Shown here piece by piece: positions 33,420-41,720 of a stretch of 64,000 nucleotides of DNA. The notes under the pieces are model-generated. The model had not been told where the DNA came from and made no database searches. It saw only the letters and a program-made list of their open reading frames with translations. This stretch comes from UBA2336 sp036787955 (lineage in GTDB: Bacteria; Bacteroidota; Bacteroidia; Cytophagales; Cyclobacteriaceae). Each line of letters begins with the position of its first letter. Positions within the stretch are counted from its first letter, which is position 1. The DNA lies in assembly GCA_036787955.1 (NCBI GenBank), contig DAIQOI010000001.1:124001-188000 (forward strand), given 5' to 3'. The translations under genes and the position numbers were made by a program.

Positions 33420-34472
33420 TCAACGGTTTGCGTACATTTTTTCATAGTATGTCAGGTATTCACCCGAAGTAACATGCGCCAGCCATTCACCATGGGTCAA
33501 ATACCAGTCTACCGTTTTTTCAAGGCCTTCGCTAAACTCGGTTTCGGGGCGCCACCCTGTTTCGCTGATGATTTTCGATGGGTTAATTGCATACCGCAAA
33601 TCGTGCCCCGGCCGATCTTTTACAAACGTAATCAAGCTGGCCGAGTCACCCTCGGGCCGGTTGAGTTTGCGGTCCATAATGTGGCACAACATTTTTACCA
33701 GGTCAATATTTTTCCACTCATTGTTGCCCCCGATGTTGTACACCGATCCGGCTTTTGCTTTATGAAATACCACATCGATGGCTTTTGCATGATCTTCTAC
33801 ATACAGCCAGTCGCGAATGTTTTCGCCTTTGCCATAAACAGGTAGTGGCTTGCGATGAATAATGTTATTGATAAAAAGCGGGATAAGCTTTTCCGGAAAC
33901 TGATAAGGCCCGTAATTGTTGGAACAGCGGGTAATTACAGTTGGCAGGCGGTAACTGTTATGAAAAGCCTGAACAAAGTGATCGCTGCTGGCCTTGGAGG
34001 CTGAATACGGTGACCGCGGATTGACGGGAGTTTGCTCGGTAAAAAATCCCTCTTCGGCCGAACCATACACCTCATCCGTGGAAATGTGGTAAAAGAGTTT
34101 TCCCTCAAAGTTTTCGTGCCAGGCCGTCAGGGCCGCTTTGAGCAGCCGAATGGTGCCAAGAATGTTGGTTACTGCAAACTCATCCGGGTTGTGCAGTGAA
34201 CGATCCACATGCGACTCAGCCGCCAGATGGATAACCCCGCTTACCTGATACTCCGCGAATATTCTGAGCAGCAATTCGGTATCCAGTATATCACCCTTGA
34301 TAAACCGGTAATTTTTATGGCTTTCTATATCCCGCAGGTTCTCCAGATTACCGGCATAGGTAAGTTTATCCAGGTTAATAATGTGGTATTCCGGATATTT
34401 TTTTACAAACAACCGGACCACATGCGAACCAATGAAGCCGGCCCCGCCGGTAATAAGCACAGTTCGTTTCAT
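33420..34472 (-). CDS. rfbB: dTDP-glucose 4,6-dehydratase
   Basis: 350 aa. NAD-binding GGAGFIGSHV near the N-terminus, HLAAESHVDRSL, the catalytic STDEVYG stretch and YSASKASSDH (Tyr and Lys of the SDR active site) identify RmlB/RfbB. It converts dTDP-glucose to dTDP-4-keto-6-deoxyglucose for cell-surface polysaccharide sugars. Its ATG overlaps the ugd stop by 4 bp (ATGA) and rfbA follows after 13 bp, so all three form one operon. Confidence 0.96.
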   Translation of the reverse strand: MKRTVLITGGAGFIGSHVVRLFVKKYPEYHIINLDKLTYAGNLENLRDIESHKNYRFIKGDILDTELLLRIFAEYQVSGVIHLAAESHVDRSLHNPDEFAVTNILGTIRLLKAALTAWHENFEGKLFYHISTDEVYGSAEEGFFTEQTPVNPRSPYSASKASSDHFVQAFHNSYRLPTVITRCSNNYGPYQFPEKLIPLFINNIIHRKPLPVYGKGENIRDWLYVEDHAKAIDVVFHKAKAGSVYNIGGNNEWKNIDLVKMLCHIMDRKLNRPEGDSASLITFVKDRPGHDLRYAINPSKIISETGWRPETEFSEGLEKTVDWYLTHGEWLAHVTSGEYLTYYEKMYANR

Positions 34473-35785
34473 TGAGGTATGATGGTTTCCCTGCCAATAC
34501 TAAAATAAGTGAACCCAAGTTCACGAATCTGATCCAGCTCATATAAATTTCTTCCATCAAATATCAGTTTGTTTTTCATGCGCCCAGCCATTTCGGTAAA
34601 ATCGGGATTGCGGTAAACGGGCCACTCAGTGGCAATAAGCAGGGCCTCGGCATCCTGCAGGGCCTCATAAGGTTCAGCGGCATAACTCAGTTTGTTGCCA
34701 TAAATTTTGCGAACGTTTTCCATGGCCTCGGGATCGTGTACTGCCAGCACCGCACCTTTGTCGAGCAGAAGGTTGATGTTGTATAGAGCCGGGGCTTCGC
34801 GTATATCATCGGTGTGGGGCTTAAACGAAAGGCCCCAGAGTGCTAGTTTTTTTCCGCGAACCGAGCCGCCAAAAAAATCAATTGCCCGCCGTGCAATTTC
34901 TGTGCGCTGGCGCTGGTTTACCGATTCTACCGCCTCCAGAATGCGGAAATCATAGCCTGCCTTGCGCGAAGTGTGGGCCAGTGCCTGTACATCTTTGGGA
35001 AAACAACTTCCGCCGTATCCTATGCCGGCAAACAAAAACCGTTTGCCGATGCGACTGTCTGTGCCCATGCCCTTGCGCACCTGATCCACATCGGCACCGA
35101 GGCGTTCACACAGCGCGGCAATTTCGTTCATGAAGGTAATTTTGGTGGCCAGAAAAGCATTGGCAGCATATTTGGTCAGCTCAGCGGAACGTTCGTCCAT
35201 GAAAAGGATCGGATTGCCTTGCCGGGTAAACGGCGCGTAAAGCTGGCCCATGATTTTGCGGGCTTTTTCCGATTGCGTTCCCACAACAACCCGTTCGGGT
35301 TTTAAAAAGTCTTCAACAGCAAGTCCTTCCCGCAAAAATTCAGGATTGGAGACAACGTCAAATTCGGCTTTGGTTTTTGCAGCAATGCGTTCTCGCACCA
35401 GCTCTGCTGTACCCACCGGTACCGTGCTTTTGGTTACAATAACCGTGTATTGTTTTAAAAGGGGGCCTATTTCATCGGCAACTTTAAGCACATACTGCAA
35501 GTCGGCCGAGCCATCGGCACCCGGTGGCGTAGGCAGGGCCAATAAGATAACGAGGGCATCCCGGGTACCCTCTTCAAGGCTTGTGGTAAAAAACAAACGA
35601 TGATGGGCAATATTGCTGTGAACAATTTCAGTTAGTCCGCGCTCATATATGGGCACGACTCCTTGTTTTAGTTTTTCAATTTTCTCGTGGTCAATGTCAA
35701 TGCAGGTTACGGTGTTTCCGCTCTCGGCCAGACAGGCACCTGTTACAAGGCCCACATAACCTGTTCCTACTACAGCAATTCTCAT
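34469..35785 (-). CDS. ugd: UDP-glucose 6-dehydrogenase
   Basis: 438 aa. The Rossmann motif AVVGTGYVGLVTGACLAE, substrate residues in TKYAANAFLATKITFMNE, and the catalytic Cys in GIGYGGSCFPKD identify UGD. The enzyme oxidises UDP-glucose to UDP-glucuronate with two NAD+, supplying acidic sugars for exopolysaccharide or capsule. It leads the ugd-rfbB-rfbA operon. An exact -7 box (TATTTTTG) lies 16 nt upstream of the ATG and is divergent from the acyl-CoA dehydrogenase gene. Confidence 0.95.
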   Translation of the reverse strand: MRIAVVGTGYVGLVTGACLAESGNTVTCIDIDHEKIEKLKQGVVPIYERGLTEIVHSNIAHHRLFFTTSLEEGTRDALVILLALPTPPGADGSADLQYVLKVADEIGPLLKQYTVIVTKSTVPVGTAELVRERIAAKTKAEFDVVSNPEFLREGLAVEDFLKPERVVVGTQSEKARKIMGQLYAPFTRQGNPILFMDERSAELTKYAANAFLATKITFMNEIAALCERLGADVDQVRKGMGTDSRIGKRFLFAGIGYGGSCFPKDVQALAHTSRKAGYDFRILEAVESVNQRQRTEIARRAIDFFGGSVRGKKLALWGLSFKPHTDDIREAPALYNINLLLDKGAVLAVHDPEAMENVRKIYGNKLSYAAEPYEALQDAEALLIATEWPVYRNPDFTEMAGRMKNKLIFDGRNLYELDQIRELGFTYFSIGRETIIPQ

Positions 35786-35801
35786 AGAAAGAAATAAGCG
35801 C

Positions 35802-35809
35802 CAAAAATA
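35802..35809 (-). promoter_or_regulatory. Candidate -7 box of ugd (TATTTTTG)
   Basis: An exact TAnnTTTG match in minus-strand sense. The 14 bases 35796-35809 are identical to those before glyA (57364-57377). No TTG is found at -33. Confidence 0.4.
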
Positions 35810-35843
35810 GGCATTTCAGCTTTTTGAATTTATTAACAGAAAG

Positions 35844-35863
35844 ACAAACTAACATTCGTTTGT
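35844..35863. promoter_or_regulatory. Inverted repeat ACAAAC-N8-GTTTGT, candidate operator
   Basis: Perfect 6-bp arms at 35844-35849 and 35858-35863 lie about 30 bp upstream of the acyl-CoA dehydrogenase start. CAAAC/GTTTG inverted repeats resemble operators of TetR-type fatty-acid regulators such as PsrA; the actual regulator is not known here. Confidence 0.35.
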
Positions 35864-35893
35864 ATTTGTTATTTTCGCATACTAATTTGAACT

Positions 35894-37060
35894 ATGGTAA
35901 ACGTGGCTGAAAAACCGGGTATCTCTTTTACTCCGGGTGAGAACCAGAAAATGGTAGCTTCCATGGTCCGGGACTTTTGCAACAAGTACATCCGGCCCTT
36001 TATGATGGAATGGGATGAAAAGCAGGAGTTTCCGGTTGAACTATTCCGAAAAATGGGCGAACTGGGACTTATGGGGGTGCTTGTTCCCGAAGTTTACGGG
36101 GGTGCAGGTTTTGGCTATTTTGAATATGTTGCGGCCATTGAAGAACTCGCCAAAGTTGATGGGGCCATCGGCCTTTCCATGGCTGCACACAATTCGCTGT
36201 GCACCAACCACATCCTTGAATTCGGAACTGAAGAACAAAAGCACAAGTACCTGCCTAAGCTGGCCAGCGGTGAATGGATTGGTGCATGGGGATTGACCGA
36301 GCCCAACACCGGGTCGGACGCCGGCAATATGCGCACAGTGGCTGTAAAAGACGGTGATTATTACATCATCAACGGCACTAAAAATTTCATTACCCACGGA
36401 AAGTCGGGCCACGTAGCTGTGGTGATTGTACGCACCGGTGCAATTGGCGACTCGCATGGCATGACGGCCTTTATCGTTGAAAAAGGAACTCCCGGTTTTA
36501 CATCGGGAAAAAAGGAAAACAAACTGGGCATGCGGGCTTCTGAAACCGCTGAGCTCATATTCACAGATTGCCGGGTTCACCGGTCGCAAATGCTGGGAAA
36601 AGAAGGTGAGGGCTTTATTCAGGCCATGAAAGTACTGGAGGGGGGCCGCATTTCAATTGCCGCCTTGAGCCTGGGTATTGCCCAGGGCGCATTTGAGGCC
36701 GCGCTTCAGTACAGCAAGGAAAGGCATCAGTTTAACAAGCCCATTTCGTCTTTTCAGGGTATTTCGTTTAAGCTGGCCGATATGGCCACTAAAATCGAAG
36801 CCGCTCGCCTGCTTACGTACCGGGCAGCCGACCTGAAAAACCGCAAAATGCCAGTTACCCGTGAATCGGCCATGGCTAAATTATTTGCCTCTGAAGTAGC
36901 CGTAGAAGCAGCCAACGAATGCGTGCAGATTTTTGGGGGCTATGGCTACACCAAGGATTTCCCAGCCGAAAAGTATTACCGCGATGCCAAGTTATGCACC
37001 ATCGGTGAGGGGACCTCGGAGATTCAGAAACTGGTCATCAGCCAGTCGCTGTTGCGTTGA
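35894..37060 (+). CDS. Acyl-CoA dehydrogenase
   Basis: 388 aa. Family signatures GAWGLTEPNTGSDAGNM and FGGYGYTKDFPAEKYYRDAK are present, and the catalytic Glu of short-chain enzymes fits the C-terminal CTIGEGTSEIQKL. FAD-binding and acyl-binding residues are in QFNKPISSFQGISFKLADMA. It performs the first step of beta-oxidation or branched-chain acyl-CoA breakdown in the cytoplasm, passing electrons to ETF. Chain length preference cannot be read by eye. It is a single gene followed by rpsU, with a candidate operator upstream. Confidence 0.94.
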   Translation: MVNVAEKPGISFTPGENQKMVASMVRDFCNKYIRPFMMEWDEKQEFPVELFRKMGELGLMGVLVPEVYGGAGFGYFEYVAAIEELAKVDGAIGLSMAAHNSLCTNHILEFGTEEQKHKYLPKLASGEWIGAWGLTEPNTGSDAGNMRTVAVKDGDYYIINGTKNFITHGKSGHVAVVIVRTGAIGDSHGMTAFIVEKGTPGFTSGKKENKLGMRASETAELIFTDCRVHRSQMLGKEGEGFIQAMKVLEGGRISIAALSLGIAQGAFEAALQYSKERHQFNKPISSFQGISFKLADMATKIEAARLLTYRAADLKNRKMPVTRESAMAKLFASEVAVEAANECVQIFGGYGYTKDFPAEKYYRDAKLCTIGEGTSEIQKLVISQSLLR

Positions 37061-37062
37061 AT

Positions 37063-37093
37063 TTGTGTAATCAAAAGTGGTTTTGCATATTTG
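37063..37093 (+). promoter_or_regulatory. Promoter of rpsU
   Basis: TTG (37063-37065), a 20-nt spacer, then CATATTTG (37086-37093), one mismatch from TAnnTTTG. The same box and spacer occur before rbfA. The predicted leader is about 15 nt. Confidence 0.55.
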
Positions 37094-37112
37094 CAGCCCG
37101 AAAATCAAAATC

Positions 37113-37307
37113 ATGATTGTAGTTCAGGTTAAGGAAAACGAATCCATAGACAAGGCACTGAAACGGTTTAAGAAAAAGTTTGAGAAAACCGGTATTTTGC
37201 GTGAACTGCGCAATCGCACCGCCTACGAAAAGCCTTCGGTACGCAGACGCAACGAGATCATTCGCGCTGCTTACCGCGAGCGTCTGAAAGCTCAGCAAAA
37301 CAGTTGA
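37113..37307 (+). CDS. rpsU: 30S ribosomal protein S21
   Basis: 64 aa from ATG 37113 (MIVVQVKENESIDKALKRFKKKFEK). S21 features are the KALKRFKKKFEKTGILRELRNR core, basic helices and the KPSVRRRNEIIRAA tail. It binds the 30S platform near the anti-Shine-Dalgarno region. In Bacteroidota, where Shine-Dalgarno sequences are rare, S21 contributes to masking that region. A longer open frame upstream is part of the promoter. It is followed by a terminator and then the recombinase gene. Confidence 0.95.
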   Translation: MIVVQVKENESIDKALKRFKKKFEKTGILRELRNRTAYEKPSVRRRNEIIRAAYRERLKAQQNS

Positions 37308-37336
37308 CAACGGTCTTTTTCCAAAACACATGAGGG

Positions 37337-37363
37337 GCTGTCCTATGCGGGCAGCTTTTTTTT
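37337..37363 (+). terminator. Intrinsic terminator of rpsU
   Basis: GCTGTCC (37337-37343) and GGGCAGC (37349-37355) form a stem with one G-T wobble and loop TATGC, followed by eight T residues. Confidence 0.8.
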
Positions 37364-37503
37364 CGGGTAAAATGCTGCTCACCTGGTTCGACAGCCGTGT
37401 GGCAGGCACCCTTGAAGTTTCGGGGTATCAGTTCAGTTAGTTTTGTGCCGCAGGTTGCCGGCTCAGTCTTTTTTCTTACTTTCGTTACATCACAGGTACG
37501 GAA

Positions 37504-38394
37504 ATGGTTGACGCAGTTGATTCTTTTTTCAGGTATCTGCAATATGAAAAACGGGTAAGCCGTCATACCCTGACATCTTATCGAAACGATTTGCAGCAAC
37601 TGCACACATTTCTTTGTGAAAATTTTGGTCCGATAGAACCCGCACTGGCTGACTATGGTTCCATCCGCGCCTGGATCATTCACCTGATGGAAAGCGGTCT
37701 TAAACCACCTACCATTAACCGAAAGATTGCGGCTTTGCGCACATTCTACAAGTTTTTGCTGCGAGAGCAGGTTATCAAAAAAAACCCCATGCAGAAAATA
37801 CGGGTATTAAAAACTGCCAAACGTCTGCCGGCATTTGTGCGTGAAAACGAAATGGCGGCCCTTCTTGATGCCTCGGCTTTTGGTACCGACTTTGCAGGCT
37901 TGCGCGATCGGCTGGTGCTGGAAATGTTGTATGCCACCGGTATGCGATTATCCGAACTGATAGGCATTAAAGAATCAGACCTGGATTTGCGCAACTGCAC
38001 GGTTAAGGTTTTAGGTAAGCGAAACAAAGAACGTGTTATTCCATTTCCAAAATCAATTGTGCCGGTCATTCAATCTTACTGCACCGAACGCAATAAAAGT
38101 ATCGGCCAGTCAAATCATGGGCTGCTGCTGGTAACAGACCGTGGCGAACCGTGTTATCCGATGCTGATCTACCGGATAGTTCGGCACTACCTGGATTTGA
38201 GCACCACTTCCCACAAACGCAGTCCGCATGTTTTACGCCATACGTATGCCACGCACCTGCTGAACAATGGTGCAGAAATCAACGCTGTGAAGGATTTGCT
38301 GGGTCACAGCAGCCTGGCGGCCACACAAGTGTACACGCACAATTCCGTTGAAAAGCTGAAGAAAGCTTACAACCAGGCTCATCCGAAAGCGTGA
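37504..38394 (+). CDS. Tyrosine recombinase of the XerC/XerD type
   Basis: 296 aa. An N-terminal SAM-like core-binding domain (FFRYLQYEKRVSRHTLTSYRNDLQQL) is followed by the catalytic domain: Arg in ATGMRLSELIG, Lys after LGKRNKERVIPF, His-x-x-Arg in SPHVLRHTYATHLL, His in LLGHSSLAATQ and the nucleophile Tyr in VYTHNSVEKLKKAY. The length and end match chromosomal Xer enzymes that resolve chromosome dimers at dif, rather than phage integrases. Its place between rpsU and hpf is a conserved Bacteroidota arrangement as I recall it. Whether it is XerC or XerD cannot be settled here. Confidence 0.9.
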   Translation: MVDAVDSFFRYLQYEKRVSRHTLTSYRNDLQQLHTFLCENFGPIEPALADYGSIRAWIIHLMESGLKPPTINRKIAALRTFYKFLLREQVIKKNPMQKIRVLKTAKRLPAFVRENEMAALLDASAFGTDFAGLRDRLVLEMLYATGMRLSELIGIKESDLDLRNCTVKVLGKRNKERVIPFPKSIVPVIQSYCTERNKSIGQSNHGLLLVTDRGEPCYPMLIYRIVRHYLDLSTTSHKRSPHVLRHTYATHLLNNGAEINAVKDLLGHSSLAATQVYTHNSVEKLKKAYNQAHPKA

Positions 38395-38481
38395 ACACCG
38401 GCATGTGTTTTATCGTATATCCCTATGTGCAGCCGGCACATGTACGTATTGAATATGTTTCACCTTAAAACAATAAGGCGT

Positions 38482-38784
38482 ATGAAGATCAATGTTCAAT
38501 CCATTCATTTTGTTGCAGACCGCAAGCTCATTCAGTTTATCCAAAGAAAAATTACCAAACTGCAAACCTTTTTCGGCAGGCTGGTTCGTAGTGATGTGTT
38601 TTTGCGATTGAACAACGAAGGGGTGGAGAACAAAACCGTTGAAATACGCCTGAAGGTACCCGGGAACGAATTGTTTGCAACCGAAAAGGCGCGAAGTTTT
38701 GAAGCCGCCACCGCGCAGGCCACCCAAGCGCTGCGTAGCCAACTGAAAAAATTCAAAACCAAAATAAAAGCGGGCAGGGTTTGA
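38482..38784 (+). CDS. hpf: Short-form ribosome hibernation factor
   Basis: 100 aa from ATG 38482 (MKINVQSIHFVADRKLIQFI). The single HPF/RaiA domain has VFLRLNNEGVENKTVEIRLKVPGNELFATEKARSFEAATAQATQALRSQLKKFK, ending in a basic tail. It binds the 30S decoding centre and promotes 100S dimers or inactive 70S in stationary phase. The short form lacks the long-HPF C-terminal domain. An earlier open frame of 19 codons is not conserved-looking. It ends the rpsU-xer-hpf group; metK converges on it. Confidence 0.93.
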   Translation: MKINVQSIHFVADRKLIQFIQRKITKLQTFFGRLVRSDVFLRLNNEGVENKTVEIRLKVPGNELFATEKARSFEAATAQATQALRSQLKKFKTKIKAGRV

Positions 38785-38810
38785 TTCCTTCCTGTTGCCC
38801 GCCAACAACC

Positions 38811-38840
38811 AAGGCTGTTCTTTCGAACAGCCTTGCTTTT
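38811..38840. terminator. Bidirectional intrinsic terminator
   Basis: AAGGCTGTTC (38811-38820) and GAACAGCCTT (38825-38834) form a perfect 10-bp stem with a TTTC loop, followed by GCTTTTT. It separates the convergent hpf and metK genes. A second pairing, GCGGGCA (38770-38776) with TGCCCGC (38796-38802), overlaps the hpf end. Confidence 0.85.
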
Positions 38841-40096
38841 TACTTCAGTTTAAACTCTTTCCGGATTTTATCTACATAATCCAGTTTTTCCCACGGAAAC
38901 AACTCCACTTTCATCCTTTTCTCATTGGCTTTGCCTTTGTTAAAAACCTTTTCCACAATTTCGGGTGTACGACCCATGTGCCCATATGCTGCCGTCTCGG
39001 AGTAAATAGGTGTGCGCAGGTTAAATCGCTGCTCAATAAAATACGGGCGCATATCAAACAGCTTTGAAACGCGCTGCGCAATTTCTCCATCGGTTAAGTG
39101 CACTTTGGCTGTACCATACGTATTCACATAAAAGCCCACCGGCTTTGCCACCCCGATGGCGTAGGCTACCTGTACCAGCACTTCATCGCAAAGCCCGGCA
39201 GCCACCATGTTTTTGGCAATATGACGTGTGGCATAGGCAGCTGAGCGATCTACTTTGGAAGGATCTTTTCCCGAAAAAGCTCCACCGCCATGTGCTCCTT
39301 TCCCTCCATAGGTATCCACAATAATTTTTCTTCCGGTTAGTCCCGTGTCGCCATGCGGACCTCCTATCACAAACTTGCCAGTTGGGTTAATAAAATATTT
39401 GATGGAATCGGTGAAGAGCGCCTGAATACGCTTAGGAAGTTTTTTACGGATGCGCGGAATAAGAATTTGCCGGATGTCCTCTTCTATCTTTTGCTGCATT
39501 GCCTTATCCGAAGCAAATTCATCATGCTGGGTAGACAGTACAATGGTGTCGATTCGCTGCGGTTTGTTATCATCGCTGTATTCAATGGTAACCTGTGACT
39601 TTGAATCAGGGCGGAGGTATTTCATTAATTTTCCTTCCTTGCGAATAGCCGCCAGCTCCTTTAACAGCAAGTGCGCAATTTCCAGCGGCAGGGGCATGTA
39701 ATTGTCCGTTTCGTTGGTAGCATAACCGAACATCATACCCTGATCGCCAGCGCCCTGATCTTCCTTCCTTCTGCGCTCAACACCCTGATTGATGTCGGGC
39801 GACTGCTCATGAATGGCCGAAAAGATGCCGCACGAGTTGGCTTCGAACATATATTCGCTACGTGTGTAGCCGATTCTGCGTATTACTTCGCGGGCAATAT
39901 CCTGTACATCGAGGTAGGCTTCCGATTTCACTTCTCCGGCCAGCACCACCTGCCCTGTTGTTACCAGGGTTTCACAGGCCACTTTGGCGTTCGGGTCATA
40001 GGCCAGAAAATAATCAATCAGTGCATCTGAAATCTGATCGGCAATTTTATCCGGATGTCCTTCGGAAACTGATTCGGACGTGAATAAGTAAGGCAT
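38840..40096 (-). CDS. metK: S-adenosylmethionine synthetase
   Basis: 418 aa. FTSESVSEGHPDKIADQISDALID at the N-terminus and GGGAFSGKDPSKVDRSAAYA plus the loop FVIGGPHGDTGLTGRKIIVDTYGG are MetK signatures. The enzyme makes SAM from methionine and ATP in the cytoplasm. It has its own well-formed promoter and a predicted 24-nt leader, too short for a known SAM riboswitch. The RsmI-like SAM-dependent methylase gene lies upstream on the same strand. Confidence 0.97.
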   Translation of the reverse strand: MPYLFTSESVSEGHPDKIADQISDALIDYFLAYDPNAKVACETLVTTGQVVLAGEVKSEAYLDVQDIAREVIRRIGYTRSEYMFEANSCGIFSAIHEQSPDINQGVERRRKEDQGAGDQGMMFGYATNETDNYMPLPLEIAHLLLKELAAIRKEGKLMKYLRPDSKSQVTIEYSDDNKPQRIDTIVLSTQHDEFASDKAMQQKIEEDIRQILIPRIRKKLPKRIQALFTDSIKYFINPTGKFVIGGPHGDTGLTGRKIIVDTYGGKGAHGGGAFSGKDPSKVDRSAAYATRHIAKNMVAAGLCDEVLVQVAYAIGVAKPVGFYVNTYGTAKVHLTDGEIAQRVSKLFDMRPYFIEQRFNLRTPIYSETAAYGHMGRTPEIVEKVFNKGKANEKRMKVELFPWEKLDYVDKIRKEFKLK

Positions 40097-40124
40097 ATTT
40101 TGTATAAGGACGTTAGTAAGGCGG

Positions 40125-40155
40125 CAAAGTTAGGTGCTGATATGTTGAAAACAAA
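40125..40155 (-). promoter_or_regulatory. Promoter of metK
   Basis: In minus-strand sense TTTG (40155-40152), 19 nt, then TAACTTTG (40132-40125). Both elements are exact matches to the Bacteroidota consensus, with the optimal spacing. Confidence 0.7.
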
Positions 40156-40160
40156 CGTGC

Positions 40161-40859
40161 TCAGGCCTGAAACAAAAATACAGCGGGCAACCGGGGCCAG
40201 GTAATCCTGGCTTTTTTCCAGTTGCCAATACTTCGGGTAACTATTCTTTCATTCTTTCCGCTGATATCCAGTGCTACACATAACCGGGTGGATGCCGACA
40301 GATGGCGCAGCAGCAAATTAAAAAGACGGTTGTTGCGATAAGGTGTTTCAATAAAAATCTGCGCACACTTTTTCAGGGCTGATTCTTTTTCCAACGCACT
40401 AATCCTTCGGGCGGCTTCCTTTTCTTTCACGGGTAAATAACCATGAAAACAAAACGACTGCCCGTTTAAGCCGCTGGCCATGAGCGCAAGGATAATGGAG
40501 GAAGGGCCCGTAAGCGGCACCACTTCAATTCCGTTATCGTGTGCAAAGGTTACAGCCGCAGCACCCGGGTCGGCCACACCCGGGCAGCCGGACTCGCTGA
40601 TAATCCCCGCCGAAACACCCTGAAACACGGGCTGAAACAGTTCTTGCAGCTGTGCTACGGATGTATCCTTGTTCAGCGTTTCAAATTTCAACGCTTCAAC
40701 CGAAGCAAAAATTTTCAGGCCGGCAAGATACCGCCTGGCCGTACGGACGTGCTCAGCCAGAAAATAATCCAGTGATGCAATAACCTTCCGTGTCCCTTCC
40801 GGTATCACCGAGGTATCTTCCGCTATCGGGGCAGGTATGAGATAAACTTTACCGGGCAT
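40161..40859 (-). CDS. RsmI-like SAM-dependent methyltransferase (tetrapyrrole methylase fold)
   Basis: 232 aa from ATG 40859 (MPGKVYLIPAPIAEDTSV). The family glycine-rich signature appears as ISESGCPGVADPGAAAV (SDAGTPxISDPG in RsmI), followed by VVPLTGPSSIILALMASGLNGQSFCFHGYLP and IFIETPYRN. RsmI 2'-O-methylates C1402 of 16S rRNA. This shorter protein is a divergent member common in Bacteroidota, and its target is not certain. The start overlaps the end of the esterase gene by 11 bp. Confidence 0.88.
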   Translation of the reverse strand: MPGKVYLIPAPIAEDTSVIPEGTRKVIASLDYFLAEHVRTARRYLAGLKIFASVEALKFETLNKDTSVAQLQELFQPVFQGVSAGIISESGCPGVADPGAAAVTFAHDNGIEVVPLTGPSSIILALMASGLNGQSFCFHGYLPVKEKEAARRISALEKESALKKCAQIFIETPYRNNRLFNLLLRHLSASTRLCVALDISGKNERIVTRSIGNWKKARITWPRLPAVFLFQA

Positions 40860-41616
40860 GTAAAAACTGACGTACGGTTTGTACAAATTCCTCCGGCTTT
40901 TCGGCCTGAACCCAGTGGCCGGTATCTAAGGTAACCAGAACCGATGCGGGAAAGTATTTTTTAATCACCTCGCGATCGTTTTCGGTAATATAGTCTGATT
41001 TGCTTCCGCGAATAAATAAGGCAGGTTTTTCGTAAATACCCTGTTCGCCAAAGCCTGCACTGATGGCTTCCAGTTTTTTTTCAATGACGGGCAAGTTAAT
41101 GCGCCAGCCGAATCCGCCTGCGGGTTTGCGCATCAGGTTTTTCAGTAAAAACTGCCGTACCGCCTTGTTGGGTATGTACCGTGCCAGCGCCTCATCGGCT
41201 TGCTGACGACTGGTGATGGAATCGATCGGAATGGATTTTAATCCTTCCACAATCACATCGTGGCGCACATCGTATTGTTTGGGTGCAATATCCACAACAA
41301 TCAACTTGTCTACCTCATCGGGATGCTGAAGGGCATAATACATTACCGTTTTCCCGCCCATGGAATGACCCAGTAAAGCTGGCTGCTCAATCCGGTGTTC
41401 CTGAATAAACTCCCGCAGGTCGTTTGCCAGGTGGTCGTAGGAAAAATCATCGCTGTGGGGTGACTGCCCGTGATTGCGCTGATCTACCACAAAAACATGG
41501 TATTCATCGGAAAGCATGCTGGCCTGAGGCAGCCAGTTATCCGATGAGCCCAGCAGTCCGTGCAAAATGATCAGCGGCCGGCCGGCAGTGCCATATTCAC
41601 GGTAAAATAGTTTCAT
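40849..41616 (-). CDS. YbfF-like alpha/beta hydrolase (esterase)
   Basis: 255 aa. The alpha/beta hydrolase triad is Ser in the GHSMGG elbow, Asp in RGSKSDYI and His in DTGHWVQAEKPEEF. ILHGLLGSSDNWLPQASMLSDEYHVFVVDQRNHGQSPHS is close to the YbfF acyl-thioesterase/esterase group. No signal peptide, so cytoplasmic. The natural substrate is unknown. It is divergent from lysA and overlaps the methylase gene downstream, so the two are probably co-transcribed. Confidence 0.9.
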   Translation of the reverse strand: MKLFYREYGTAGRPLIILHGLLGSSDNWLPQASMLSDEYHVFVVDQRNHGQSPHSDDFSYDHLANDLREFIQEHRIEQPALLGHSMGGKTVMYYALQHPDEVDKLIVVDIAPKQYDVRHDVIVEGLKSIPIDSITSRQQADEALARYIPNKAVRQFLLKNLMRKPAGGFGWRINLPVIEKKLEAISAGFGEQGIYEKPALFIRGSKSDYITENDREVIKKYFPASVLVTLDTGHWVQAEKPEEFVQTVRQFLHAR

Positions 41617-41720
41617 GCGATAAAATCAGTAATCAAGTCCAAAGGTCCGGTTTGCGGTTTAAGATTGAAAATTTTTCGAACTCTTTTGCAGGGCCGTTAT
41701 ATTTAAGGCCTTTTTCTGCA

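Noticed and set aside
32540..35785. Complete dTDP-rhamnose operon
   Set aside because: Only rfbA and rfbB are present, with ugd; rfbC and rfbD are missing, so the end product cannot be assigned.
37504..38394. Tyrosine recombinase as the integrase of a mobile element
   Set aside because: Length, sequence and position between rpsU and hpf fit the housekeeping Xer enzyme; no attachment repeats or cargo were seen.
40097..40160. SAM riboswitch before metK
   Set aside because: The promoter predicts a leader of only about 24 nt, too short for a known SAM riboswitch fold.
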